A stretch of 64,000 bases of DNA. It comes from CAVZCK01 sp963798805. Lineage in GTDB: Bacteria > Pseudomonadota > Alphaproteobacteria > Rhizobiales > Rhodomicrobiaceae. Below the pieces are notes generated by a model, which saw nothing but the letters and a program-made list of their open reading frames with translations, had not been told where the DNA came from and made no database searches. The stretch is from NCBI GenBank assembly GCA_963798805.1, contig CAWCVC010000010.1, positions 1,612,001 to 1,676,000 on the forward strand, written 5' to 3'. This document shows, piece by piece, positions 28,215-37,390 of this stretch (the stretch's first letter is position 1; every line of letters starts with the position of its first letter). The translations under genes and the position numbers were made by a program.

Positions 28215-29555
28215 ATGAATGATCTTATGCTGCCGCTACCCGGTCTGTCACCTATTGCTGGCAAGTCTATTGTAGCGCGCTTTGACGGCGGGCAATTGTC
28301 CTCGGATGCCGGTGTTCTGGTCCTGCGGGAGATCGAACAGCGCCTGGGCATTGCCGAAGGGCTGGCGGCCTGCATCGAGGATCCACGCCTGCAAGCTCAA
28401 GTGGTCCACGGCCTTGCCGAGATGATCCGGTTCCGAACATTGATGATCGCTAGCGGTTATGAGGACGGCAATGACGCCTCCACCCTGCGATCCGACCCGG
28501 CATTCAAGCTCGCGCAGGGCGCTCTGCCTTCCAGCCTGGACCTGGCTTCGCAACCAATCCTGTCACGCCTGGAGAATTGGCCTGACCTCCGCGCGCTGTT
28601 TCGCATGGGGCGGGCGCTCGTCAATCTTTACTGTGCTTCTTATGCCCGTGTTCCAAAGCGGATCGTGCTTGATGTCGACGATACCTTTGACGCCGTACAT
28701 GGCGGCCAGCAGCTTCGCCTGTTCAACGGTCATTACGACGAATACGGTTTCCAGCCGATCGTTGTGTTCGACGGCGACCGCCGGTTTGTGACCGCCATGT
28801 TGCGCCCGGCCAAGCGCCCCAGTGGCAAGGAAATCGCCAAGTTCCTCCGTCGCCTGCTCAGGGCGATCCGCGCCAACTGGCCGTCTACCCAAATCCTGAT
28901 CCGTGCCGACAGCCATTATTGTTGCCCCGAGGTGATTGACTTCTGCCGGGCAAACGGCCTCGACTTCATCTTCGGCGTTGCGCCTACCACGACGCTGCGC
29001 GGCCATATCGAAGCATTGGAGCAAAGCACCCAGGCTCGCTTTGAGGCCGGAGAGAAGAAAGCCAAGCTACGGCGTTTCAAGGAGTTCTACGGCGGCGCCG
29101 CAAGCTGGAGCCGCGTCGAACGCATCATTGCGCGTGTCGAGGCGGGCGAGGAGGGAACCGACACCCGGTTCATCGTCACCAATCTCGCGGGTGGCAGGGC
29201 GAAGGTGCTTTACCAAGACGTCTACTGCCGACGTGGGCGCGCAGAAAATCATATCAAATCCTGGAAAACCCATCTCGCCGCCGATCGAACCTCCTGTAGC
29301 AAAGCGACCGCCAACCAGTTCCGTCTGTTCCTGCATGCTGGCGCCTATTGGTTGTTGTGGGCCTTGCGCACCGCAATGCCGAAGCGCTCGACCTGGCGAG
29401 TGGCGCAGTTCGACACCTTGCGCCTGCGGCTCGTCAAGGTCGCGGCCCGCGTGGTCGAGTTGAAAACACAAGTCCGGCTGCATCTGCCGACGGCGTGTCC
29501 ATATCAGGCAATCCTGCGAACCGTCCTTGGCCGTTTGCCGCACTTCGTGACATGA
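28215..29555 (+). CDS. IS1380-family DDE transposase (copy 2)
   Basis: 446 residues starting MNDLMLPLPGLSPIAGKS. The IS1380 landmarks are present: FDGGQLSSDAGVLVL, ASGYEDGNDASTL, IVLDVDDTFDAVHGGQQ for the first Asp, IRADSHYCCPEV for the second, and RGRAENHIKSWKTHLAADRT with the Glu. It is intact and diverged from the other two copies here. I could not find convincing terminal inverted repeats, only a 9-base GCGATTTTC match between the left flank (near 28190) and the complement of the right flank, so the exact ends of this element are not marked. Confidence 0.93.
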   Translation: MNDLMLPLPGLSPIAGKSIVARFDGGQLSSDAGVLVLREIEQRLGIAEGLAACIEDPRLQAQVVHGLAEMIRFRTLMIASGYEDGNDASTLRSDPAFKLAQGALPSSLDLASQPILSRLENWPDLRALFRMGRALVNLYCASYARVPKRIVLDVDDTFDAVHGGQQLRLFNGHYDEYGFQPIVVFDGDRRFVTAMLRPAKRPSGKEIAKFLRRLLRAIRANWPSTQILIRADSHYCCPEVIDFCRANGLDFIFGVAPTTTLRGHIEALEQSTQARFEAGEKKAKLRRFKEFYGGAASWSRVERIIARVEAGEEGTDTRFIVTNLAGGRAKVLYQDVYCRRGRAENHIKSWKTHLAADRTSCSKATANQFRLFLHAGAYWLLWALRTAMPKRSTWRVAQFDTLRLRLVKVAARVVELKTQVRLHLPTACPYQAILRTVLGRLPHFVT

Positions 29556-29721
29556 ACGGCGGGGCGCCGATGCCCCGGAATGAGCCCTTCCCCGTCAACC
29601 GCAAACACGACCTCCTCGCCCACTCGACTGCGGCAGTGGCTTCCGCATGCTCAGAGGCGGAAAATCGCTAAACCAGGACAGGCTCGTCCGTATGAGGAGG
29701 ACTGGGCATGCATAAATGCGG

Positions 29722-30280
29722 CTAGTTCCGAAGGAAGTCGAGAAGATCGGCGTTGACTTGATCCTGATGTGTGGCGGTGAGGCCGTGCGGCGCGCCCGGG
29801 TAGTGGATTTCCTTGGCATCATTGATGAACTTGGCCGATTTCTTTGCCGAGTCCTTCACCGGAACGATCTGGTCGTCTTCGCCGTACATGACCAGCGTCG
29901 GGATGTCGAACTTCTTCAGGTCCTCGGTGAGATCGGTCTCGGAGAATACCTTGACGCTCTCATAGGCGTTCAAGGTGCCAGCCTGCATGCTCCAGAGCCA
30001 AAACTGGTCGAGGATGCCTTGTGAGACATTAGCGCCAGGCCGATTGGCTCCGTAAAAGGCGATCGCCAGGCCCTTGTAATATTGGGAACGATCCCCCGCG
30101 ACGCCCGCGCGGATCGCGTCGAAGACTTCCAGGGGCAAGCCCTCCGGATTGGCCGGCGTTTTAAGCATGATGGGGGGCACCGCCGCAATGAGGACCGCCT
30201 TCTCAACGCGGCCGGTCCCATAACGGCCGATATAGCGAGCGACCTCGCCGCCGCCGGTGGAATGGCCAACCAGCGATGGG
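29722..30280 (-). pseudogene. Alpha/beta hydrolase (chloroperoxidase-like), N-terminus lost
   Basis: Reading leftward, the remaining part has the nucleophile elbow SLVGHSTGGGEVARYIGRYG, then IPTLVMYGEDDQIVPV and HGLTATHQDQVN with the His. This is a haloperoxidase/esterase-like alpha/beta hydrolase. The first 90 residues or so are missing: upstream of about 30280 the frame runs into an unrelated low-quality sequence, so the start to 30444 is not genuine. It is probably truncated by deletion. Confidence 0.7.
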
Positions 30281-30458
30281 CTCATACAGGGTGAAGGCGG
30301 GTGAACTTTGGGTGGTTTCGAGCTTCCATCCGCGCAGCTTTGATAGCCGCTATTTCGGGCCGATCTCGGTAAAACACGTCGAGGGCGTCGCAAGGCCGAT
30401 CTTCGTTTGGCCTTAGCCTGCGGCTCTCTTTCCGATAGAGACAAAGCGACTTCGCTGG

Positions 30459-30770
30459 CTATGTCCTGCCGCGGCGGCGCCGCTCCGGTATCGGACGGCG
30501 TGGGCGTGATGGCGGCGGATTGCTGAGGAGTTCCAACCGGTGAAGGACGAGCCCAGGAGCTTCGCCCCCCAGAAACTCAATTCCCTCCTCCAGAAAGGCC
30601 GCGGCCATGGCGGCGCGGTTCACCCGTGTGGTTCCGCGCTTGCCACTTTCGTAATTGCGGATCGTGGTGGCCGCGACGCCGGTCCGGCTTGCCAGATCGG
30701 CCATCGACCAATTGAGGATGACCCGTGCGGCGCGGGCGAGCGATGGCGTCATATGCTCGTTCAAAACCAT
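30459..30770 (-). CDS. XRE-family transcriptional regulator
   Basis: 103 residues starting MVLNEHMTPSLARAARVILN. The HTH is WSMADLASRTGVAATTIRNY followed by ESGKRG, the Cro/CI type, and the tail is Pro/Arg-rich and probably disordered. A strong promoter lies upstream at 30878-30906. It carries a perfect palindrome over the -10, which fits autorepression. The gene runs toward the truncated hydrolase. Target genes are unknown. Confidence 0.8.
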   Translation of the reverse strand: MVLNEHMTPSLARAARVILNWSMADLASRTGVAATTIRNYESGKRGTTRVNRAAMAAAFLEEGIEFLGGEAPGLVLHRLELLSNPPPSRPRRPIPERRRRGRT

Positions 30771-30873
30771 CGGTCTCGCCTTGTCGGCCCCACCGCGGAT
30801 GGATTGCGCTGTTTTCGGGCATCCTAATCCGGCTTGACCAGACTGTCTAATTCGATCTAGTTTGAGCTGGATT

Positions 30874-30906
30874 GACTATTATAGTCATTATGGACGCTGT
30901 GTCCAA
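30874..30906 (-). promoter_or_regulatory. Promoter with palindromic operator for the XRE gene
   Basis: On the minus strand, -35 TTGGAC (30906-30901) and -10 TATAAT (30883-30878) are separated by 17 bases. A 13-base palindrome GACTATTATAGTC (30874-30886) covers the -10. Repression by the encoded XRE protein at this site is a plausible inference. Confidence 0.65.
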
Positions 30907-31098
30907 TTGGGCGCTACCTGGCCCGACACCGCGCGGCGAGTCTGCTGACAGCAGCCAACGCCTTGCGCCGAGGAAGCTTGGGCCTTCGGCGCTGCGTGGG
31001 GAGCGGGCAGACGCGTGGCCAGCTTGAAGCGGATGCGCAAAGAACGCCGTTGCTGCTCACGGATACGGCGGTCGACAAGCCTCAAAAAGCAACTCTCC

Positions 31099-32242
31099 CT
31101 AGTGCACTGACTCAATCAGATGGTGCAGGCAGGCGCTTGAGTTTGCCGAAAATTTCTTTGGCGGATTTCGTCCAGACAAAGGGCTTGGGGTGACCGTTGT
31201 GATCGCGGATGTAGCGGCGGATGGCATCTTCCAATTCGGCGACGGATTTGAAGACGCCGCGACGGATGCGCCTTCGGGTGATGACTGAGAAGAAGCCCTC
31301 GACGGCGTTGAGCCAGGATGCGGATGTGGGCGTGAAGTGGAAGACCCAGCGCGGATTGTCGGCCAGCCATTGCTTGACCTTGGGATGCTTGTGGGTGGCG
31401 TAATTGTCGAGGATGGCATGGATGACCTTTCCCGCCGGAACGGCGCGCTCCACCGCATTGAGGAACTTGATAAACTCCTGATGCCGGTGCTTTTGCATGC
31501 AACGCCCCAACACGGTGCCATCGAGAATATTGAGCGCGGCGAACAGGGTGGTGGTGCCATTCCGCTTATAATCGTGGGTCATGGTTGCGCATTTGCCGGG
31601 CTTCAGCGGAAGGCCGGGTTGCGTGCGATCGAGCGCCTGAATCTGGCTTTTCTCATCGATGGACAGCACCACGGCATGACAGGGCGGCTCCATGTACAGG
31701 CCGACGACATCCTCCACTTTCGCGGCAAAGGCGGGATCGTTGGACATCTTGAAGGTGCGTAAGCGGTGAGGTTGAAGGCGATGCCCATCCCAGATGCGTT
31801 GCACCGTCCGCAAGCTGACGCCGACAGCCTTGGCGACCGCCCGGCCGGTCCAATGCGTCGCGTTATGGGGTGGCTCGGAGCATGGCAGCGCCAGCACCCT
31901 GGCCACGGTCTCCAACTGAACAGGGGCTTTACCCGGCTTGCGCGTCTTGTCCCGCAAGAGGCCATCCACCCCTTGCTCGGCATATCGCAACTGCCAGCGC
32001 CACACCGCCGGGCGACTGCCACCGATCTGCCTCGCCACCTCCAGAACGGGCAGCCTGTCTGCCGAAAGAAGAACGATCCGTGCCCGCTGAACGTGCTTCT
32101 GCGCGCTGTTGCGATCCTCAATAACCGCCGCCAAACGCGCGCGGTCCTCAGAGGCGATGATGATGCTGACGGTTTGTGCCATATCAGCAGAATCGCACGA
32201 ACTAGGCCGCGTGTGAATCCTCTGTTTGCGTCAGTGCACTAG
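31099..32242 (-). mobile_element. IS630-family insertion sequence
   Basis: Perfect 13-base inverted repeats CTAGTGCACTGAC at 31099-31111 and its complement at 32230-32242 bound one transposase gene. The ends carry TA, the dinucleotide that IS630 elements duplicate on insertion. Total length is about 1.14 kb, usual for the family. Confidence 0.9.
31112..32182 (-). CDS. IS630-family DDE transposase
   Basis: 356 residues starting MAQTVSIIIASEDRARLAAV. An N-terminal HTH (VARQIGGSRPAVWRWQLRYA) is followed by the DDE domain: SIDEKSQIQALDRTQPG for the first Asp, ILDNYATHKHPKV for the second, and NAVEGFFSVITRRRI for the Glu. It is intact. It lies inside perfect inverted repeats and was inserted into an older IS-rich region, next to the IS5 remnant. 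Confidence 0.93.
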   Translation of the reverse strand: MAQTVSIIIASEDRARLAAVIEDRNSAQKHVQRARIVLLSADRLPVLEVARQIGGSRPAVWRWQLRYAEQGVDGLLRDKTRKPGKAPVQLETVARVLALPCSEPPHNATHWTGRAVAKAVGVSLRTVQRIWDGHRLQPHRLRTFKMSNDPAFAAKVEDVVGLYMEPPCHAVVLSIDEKSQIQALDRTQPGLPLKPGKCATMTHDYKRNGTTTLFAALNILDGTVLGRCMQKHRHQEFIKFLNAVERAVPAGKVIHAILDNYATHKHPKVKQWLADNPRWVFHFTPTSASWLNAVEGFFSVITRRRIRRGVFKSVAELEDAIRRYIRDHNGHPKPFVWTKSAKEIFGKLKRLPAPSD

Positions 32243-32686
32243 ATAGCGATTGGCAGCAGTTGTAAGTAACTCCTCTTAGGCGTCAAAATATAGATTCCAA
32301 TGCGTACTGTTAAAATATAGAATTTTGAATCGAAATGATTGCAAAACAAAAATGAGTGTTTTAACGAATCGAGAATAAAGTCTGGGATTGATTGTTAAAC
32401 GACTTCGTGTCAGCTTTAACGCTGACTTCAGTTCCGCCCCATAGCAGCCATTCAACGGCTCGCGAGATGATTTTAGAAGGTCATGCCGTCCGGGGCAAAT
32501 GATCAAGGCAATCGTGCCGCGCGTCGGTCGCGCAGAGCCCTCTGCCTCAATCAGCCGATTTGCAGATTTCGGATTTGCAGGAAACGGCGGGTCTGTGGCC
32601 GGTTTCCTTGCAATATCAGTTTTCGATTTGCCCGCCCGACGAGGCATGATTCACTCCGCTTGTCGCGGTGGATCGGAGTGCCGGGG

Positions 32687-33279
32687 ATGGGCAAACCACG
32701 CGAGCGGCGCGAGAGCGGAGAACAGGATCTCTTCCGCGCCCGGCTCGACCAGATTCTGAACATGAAGCACGCGCTGGTGCGGCTGGCGCAGGCGATCGAC
32801 TGGCCGGTGCTGGAGACGTGCTTCGGCGAAGTCTATTCCGACGGTGCGGGCATGCCGCCGCTGCAGACCCGGCTGATGGCGGGCCTTGCGATCCTGAAGC
32901 TGTCGGACGAGGCGCTATGCGAGCGCTGGGTGGAGAACCCCTACTTCCAATATCTCACTGGCGAGGAATCTTCTGTCATGAACTGTGGTTCGACCGCTCC
33001 TCGATGACGCGCTGGCGGCAGCGGATGGGTGAGAAGCGAATCGCCGCTCTGTTGCAGGAGAGCCTAGCGGTTGCGGTCAAGACCGGGGCGATGAAGCCGC
33101 AGGACACGCGGCGTGTCATCGTCGATACGACAGTGCAGCCCAAGAACGTCATGTTCCCGACCGACGCGCGCGAGCGGCTGGTGCGGCTGGCCAGGAAGGC
33201 CGGGCTCGACCTGCGCCAGTCCTATGTCCGGGTCGGCAAACAGGCGCTGATCCTTCACCAGCGCTATGCGCACGCCTAG
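32687..33279 (+). pseudogene. IS5-family transposase, frameshifted and truncated
   Basis: The frame from MGKPRERRESGEQDL matches the IS5 N-terminus: LVRLAQAIDWPVLETCFGEVY, then LSDEALCERWVENPYFQYL. A one-base deletion near 32969 shifts the frame. The next frame resumes with CHELWFDRSSMTRWRQRMGE and runs to QALILHQRYAHA. There the IS1380 copy at 33276 is inserted, which removes the C-terminal third. The segment MFPTDARERLVRLA also seems a few residues shorter than in intact members. No active transposase can come from it. Confidence 0.78.
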
Positions 33280-33615
33280 CCCGCATCTCTCACGGGGCTG
33301 AGGCGCATCGAGGTCACTTACGGTGTAAACTTGTTTTGCGATAACGAGTTTTTGCCGATTTGAGGTGGCTCCCCGATGCTGACAGAGCGTAGCGCGAGCG
33401 AGATCGATTTTGGAAGAGCGGGCGGACGCCGTGTGGTCGCGGATTTCGATGGCGGCATGGTGTCCTCGGACGCCGGGGCGCTGCTACTCGGGGAGACGGA
33501 CAAGGCCATCGGGCTCGTCGATCGCTTCGCCGCCTGCTTTCGCGATCGGCGCCATCCCGCTTACGTGGTTCACGAAGTGAAGACGCTGGTTGCACAGCGC
33601 GTGTTCGGCTTGGCG

Positions 33616-33694
33616 CTAGTGGAGCGAATTTGACATTTGAGTCCCGGTTGCGGCTAAGCTCATTCTCAAATAACAAATTCAAAAGCTCCACTAG
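33616..33694. mobile_element. Miniature inverted-repeat element A (79 bp)
   Basis: Begins CTAGTGGAGC and ends GCTCCACTAG, with perfect 10-base terminal repeats that continue inward after a 4-base bulge (GAATTTGACATTTGAG against its complement, 14 of 16). It encodes nothing. Its ends carry TA, and it sits within the IS1380 transposase at a CTAG target. This is the form of a MITE mobilised by an IS630-like transposase. Confidence 0.75.
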
Positions 33695-33708
33695 AAACAT
33701 ATATTTAG

Positions 33709-33785
33709 CTAGTGGTTCTTGTGACTGAAACATTTGCAAATGTGGGTGCCGCACGGGGATGCAAATGTTTCAGTCGAACCACTAG
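33709..33785. mobile_element. Miniature inverted-repeat element B (77 bp)
   Basis: Begins CTAGTGGTTC and ends GAACCACTAG. After a 4-base bulge the repeat continues as GACTGAAACATTTGCA, perfectly matched on the other side. It shares the CTAGTGG ends and design with element A, 14 bases away. No coding capacity. Confidence 0.75.
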
Positions 33786-35126
33786 GCTATGAAGACCTCG
33801 TCGACCATGATGAGTTGCGCCGCGATCCCGTTCTCGGGGTGCTGCTCGGCAAGTTCGAGCGCGGGGCCGAGGCGCCGGCGCCGCTGGCCGGGAAGAGCAC
33901 GCTGAACCGTCTCGAGCTCGCCCCGGCCGATGGCGCGACTGGGCGCTATCATAAGATTGGCCATGACGGCGCAGCAATCGAGGCGTTGTTCGTCGACGTG
34001 TTTCTCGATGCGCACGGCAAGCCGCCGCGTGAGATCGTGCTCGACCTCGACGCCACCGACGATCCGCTGCACGGCCATCAGGAGGGGCGGTTTTTCCATG
34101 GCTATTACAACTGCTATTGCTACCTGCCGCTCTACGTCTTCTGCGGCCGGCATCTTCTGGCCGCCAAGCTTCGACGCTCGAACATCGACGGCAGCGCGGG
34201 CGCGGTCGAGGAGACGGCGCGCATCGTCGGCCGGATCCGGGCGCGCTGGCCAAAGATGAAGATCAATTTGCGCGCCGATTCCGGCTTCGCCCGGGAAGCC
34301 TTGATGAGCTGGTGTGAAGCCCACAAAGTCGACTATGTCTTCGGCCTCGCCCGCAATGCGCGTCTGGAGGCACGCCTTGCGGAGGCGCTGGCTGAGGCGC
34401 GGCGGCTACCGGAGGCGGAAGGCAAGTCAGCGCGTGTGTTCCGGGATTTTCTATGGTCGACGAAGGACTCCTGGTCACGCCGCCGCCGCGTGATTGGCAA
34501 GGCCGAGTGGACCGGCGGGCAAGCCAATCCGCGCTTCCTCGTCACCTCGCTGAAGCCAGGCGCCTGGACCGCCAAACCACTCTATGAGGAGCTTTATTGC
34601 GCCCGCGGCGAGATGGAGAACCGCATCAAAGAGGCGCAGGGCGATCTGTTCGCCGACCGCACCTCGGCCGCCACGATGCGGGCCAACCAGTTGCGCCTGT
34701 GGTTTGCCTCGATGGCCTATGTCCTCCTGTGCGCGCTGCGCCGGATCGGCCTGGCTCATACGCAGTTCGCCGCTGCGACCTGCGGCACGATCCGGCTGAA
34801 GCTGCTGAAGATCGGCGCGTTGGTGAAAATCAGCGCGCGCCGGGTCAAGATCGCCTTCGCGTCGGCCTGTCCGGCCGCCGCCGAATGGCGTCTCGCCGCG
34901 GCGCGGCTCGCACATGCTCGTGGCTCCCCTGCCTGACGCGCGAAGCCGCGACGCGCCTCTCTCGCGGTATCCCCCGAGGCCCACTGGAGACACGAAGAAG
35001 CCAAGCCAATTGACGAAGCCGGTCGCGCAATCTGCGCCACCCCCAAGCACGTCACCCGTCAACATCGCCGAGAAATCGGCCGGATGACCACGCCATACCT
35101 TCAGGCGCGTGAGAAATGCGGGCTAG

Positions 35127-35480
35127 CGACGACGTTCGGGCATACGCCGTGTTGCATGTCTTTCAGCGCAGCGCAGAGCTTGTCCAGACTTTTCGAGGTC
35201 CATAACAATGGCGACATCGGGTGGCCTCTCGTGGAGGCTTCGAGGAGAGATTGGAGATCATCGAGAAGCGTCGGATCTCCCTGGGTCTTGGTCCTGCGGC
35301 CGCCGCCCGGTCGTCGCACACGTCCCTCTCCGGCAGAACGGTTTTCCTTGATTTCCATAATGCCGCGATTGATCGTTGAGCGCGCGCCTCGGCGGCTGCA
35401 AAGCGTCTGCGCGCCTGCTCATCGAGAACCGGGTCAAGCGCATCGAAGCGCTGCCGAATCAAATTTGCTGTAAAAGCCAA
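35127..35480 (-). pseudogene. ISAzo13-family transposase, N-terminal fragment
   Basis: Two minus-strand frames carry the conserved N-terminal half of ISAzo13-type transposases: LIRQRFDALDPVLDEQAR and RRFAAAEARAQ in the first, then GRVRRPGGGRRTKTQGDPT and LLDDLQSLLE in the second, after a frameshift. The C-terminal catalytic part is gone. The fragment ends at the IS1380 inverted repeat (35126), and its start meets the IS481 end at 35482. It is an old element cut by two later ones. Confidence 0.75.
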
Positions 35481-35481
35481 G

Positions 35482-36679
35482 ACTTGATCTGACAGACGGT
35501 GTCTGGGGAGCTGTCCGGTTTGACTGCCCGACGTTGTCAGGCAGCGATCATTTTCTCCATCGCAATGGGCTTGGCGTCAAGGAAAGTCTGCATCGGGGTT
35601 TTTCCGAAGCACCAGCGTCCCTGATGCGGCCGTTCGCGGTTGAACGCCTCGAGCCAGAGATCGAGATCGGCCTGCAACTCATCGATCGCGTGGTAGAGCT
35701 TTTTCCGGAACGCCAGCCGGTAGAACTCGTTCAGTACCGTTCGATGGAAGCGTTCAACAATGCCGTTGGTCTGCGGACTTTTGGTCTTGGTGCGGGAGTG
35801 GTCGATATCCTCGACGGCGAGATAGAGCTCATATTCGTGCCGCTCGGGATTGCCGCAATATTCCGTGCCCCGATCCGTCAGGACGCGCTGGAGCTTGATG
35901 TCCTGGCTTTCAAAGAACGGGATCACCCGGTCGTTGAGGATTTCAGCCGCGGTGATCGGGGTCTTGCGATCGTAGAGCTTGGCGAAGGTGACCTTCGAAT
36001 AGGTGTCGACGAAGGTCTGCTGATAGATCCGCCCGACGCCCTTCATGTTGCCGACGTAAAAAGTGTCTTGAGCACCGCAATAGCCAGGGTGCTCGCTCTC
36101 GAATTCTCCGTGTGCTTCCTTCTCGGCCTTAGCCTTTTCGAGCGCGGCGAGCTGGCTTTCCGTGAGGATGCCGCCTTCCTGTGCGATTTTGGTTTCCAAT
36201 GCCTTGAGCCGCTTTTTCATCGTCTCCAGGTCGTGCCGCAGCCAGACGCAGCGCACGCCGGCCGGCGACACGGTGATGCCACGCTTCTTCAGTTCGTTGG
36301 CGACGCGGAGCTGGCCGAAGGGCGGTTGCTCGATCGCCATTTCGACGATCGCAGCCTCGACCTCCTCGGCGACGCGGTTCCGCAGCAGCGGCTTGGCTCT
36401 GGAGATCTCCTGCAGCGCGAACTCGCCGCCTGTGTCGTACAGCTCCTTGAACCGGTAGAAACTGTCGCGGCTGTAGCCCAGCATCTTGCACGCCTGGCTC
36501 ACATTGCCGAGCTGCTTGGCCAGCTCCAGCAATCCGAGTTTTGCGCGAATGACTTTCTGCTCTTTGGTCATGGTGTGTTTCCTATCCGCCGAGGCGGGGC
36601 GCTCCGCAACCCCGACCAGCTCCGCGCCCCGCCTCGGCTATCGTTGCGCCGTGGGGCCAGAACACCATATGTCTGATTA
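35482..36679 (-). mobile_element. IS481-family insertion sequence
   Basis: A transposase gene is flanked by an imperfect repeat: ACTTGATCTGACAGACGGTG on the left (about 35482-35501) against ACTTAATCAGACATATGGTG as read from the right end (about 36660-36679). Ends are approximate. Confidence 0.65.
35537..36571 (-). CDS. IS481-family transposase
   Basis: 344 residues starting MTKEQKVIRAKLGLLELAKQ. An N-terminal HTH (GNVSQACKMLGYSRDSFYRF) and a second HTH lead into an rve-type DDE domain: QQTFVDTYSKVTFAK for the first Asp, LTDRGTEYCGN for the second, and NGIVERFHRTVLNEF for the Glu. It is intact and uninterrupted. A long overlapping plus-strand frame (35534-36676) is only its antisense shadow. 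Confidence 0.92.
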   Translation of the reverse strand: MTKEQKVIRAKLGLLELAKQLGNVSQACKMLGYSRDSFYRFKELYDTGGEFALQEISRAKPLLRNRVAEEVEAAIVEMAIEQPPFGQLRVANELKKRGITVSPAGVRCVWLRHDLETMKKRLKALETKIAQEGGILTESQLAALEKAKAEKEAHGEFESEHPGYCGAQDTFYVGNMKGVGRIYQQTFVDTYSKVTFAKLYDRKTPITAAEILNDRVIPFFESQDIKLQRVLTDRGTEYCGNPERHEYELYLAVEDIDHSRTKTKSPQTNGIVERFHRTVLNEFYRLAFRKKLYHAIDELQADLDLWLEAFNRERPHQGRWCFGKTPMQTFLDAKPIAMEKMIAA

Positions 36680-37390
36680 AGTTTTAGCTAATGCAATTTC
36701 CGCAATGACGCTCGACGCGAACCGGTCGCCGTGGCGAACGGCCCGAAGCCGAACGCGGCGGCAGCACGCCATGACTGCGCTTGCCCCGAGGATAGAGACC
36801 GCGCTGGCCACCGATGTGGCAAGCGGAGCGCGTATGCGCGATCTAGCGGGGTGAAGGGGCGGTGCGCGGGGCGGTGAATGAGTTGGCTCATCAGGCCTTG
36901 TATGGGGCTTTTGAAGTCAAGTCCTTATGCCACAACAATCTCCACTTTCTTCATCCAAGTTTCTTTGTTCGACGAGGCGGCGCGTTTCTTCGTCCCGACG
37001 CACCTATGCTGAACGCCGGCGCGCGCAGGGCCTGTCAAGGCCGGCCGTGGCTCTGCCCTTGCCTTGCGCTCTGTCGTTTCCAGGCCGCGTCTTGATAGAC
37101 CCGAGCACGGCGGCACGTTGGCGGTAGTCGGGCCCCGCTGCTGAATGGATGAACCGAGCGGAGCTCGCCGAGGGGCGTCAGTCCGACGCACCGCAACCTT
37201 GTATTCGGTGGATCCTCTCGTGATCCCAACCATGATGCAGTCATCCGCATCAGGGCGAAGCTCCGGGCGGCGGCCCATTCTCGAAATCGGCGTTCGATGC
37301 CATGGTTTGCTACGGGTGTCCGCCACCTCGGATCATGATCGGAACCGGCAATCGGTTCGTCAGCCCCGATACCTTTGTCGCAGCCGTCCG
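36680..37390. other. Non-coding end of the IS110 copy
   Basis: No gene is seen in these 710 bases. The interval lies downstream of the IS110 transposase frame. Non-coding ends of IS110/IS1111-type elements can carry the bridge RNA that guides target choice. I cannot show that RNA from sequence alone. The 36690-36880 part is repetitive GC-rich DNA of no clear identity. Confidence 0.3.

Larger units (their letters stand above)
33376..34936 (+). pseudogene. IS1380 transposase interrupted by two miniature elements
   Basis: The N-terminal part MLTERSASEIDFGRAGGRRV runs to VAQRVFGLALVERI and stops at about 33633. The rest, GYEDLVDHDELRRDPVLGVL to the C-terminus, lies in the frame from about 33734. 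Joining LAL directly to GYEDL reproduces the intact IS1380 sequence, so a 166-base insertion (33619-33784) broke it. The DDE motifs are in the second part: IVLDLDATDDPLHGHQ, then INLRADSGFAREAL, then ARGEMENRIKEAQ. Length without the insert would be normal. Confidence 0.9.
33276..35126 (+). mobile_element. IS1380-family element (copy 3), disrupted by MITEs
   Basis: Terminal inverted repeats CTAGCCCGCATNTCTCACG lie at 33276-33294 and 35108-35126, matching at 18 of 19 positions. The transposase is split (see 33376-34936). The flanking IS5 gene (left) and ISAzo13 fragment (right) are cut exactly at these ends. That shows insertion into, or deletion between, older IS sequences. Confidence 0.9.

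Noticed and set aside
33734..33785. ATG at 33734 as true start of a separate gene
   Set aside because: It lies within a MITE; the real protein sequence starts at GYEDL after the insertion.
35534..36676. Long plus-strand frame of 380 codons
   Set aside because: It lies fully antisense to the intact IS481 transposase, whose catalytic motifs are clear, so it is a GC-driven shadow.
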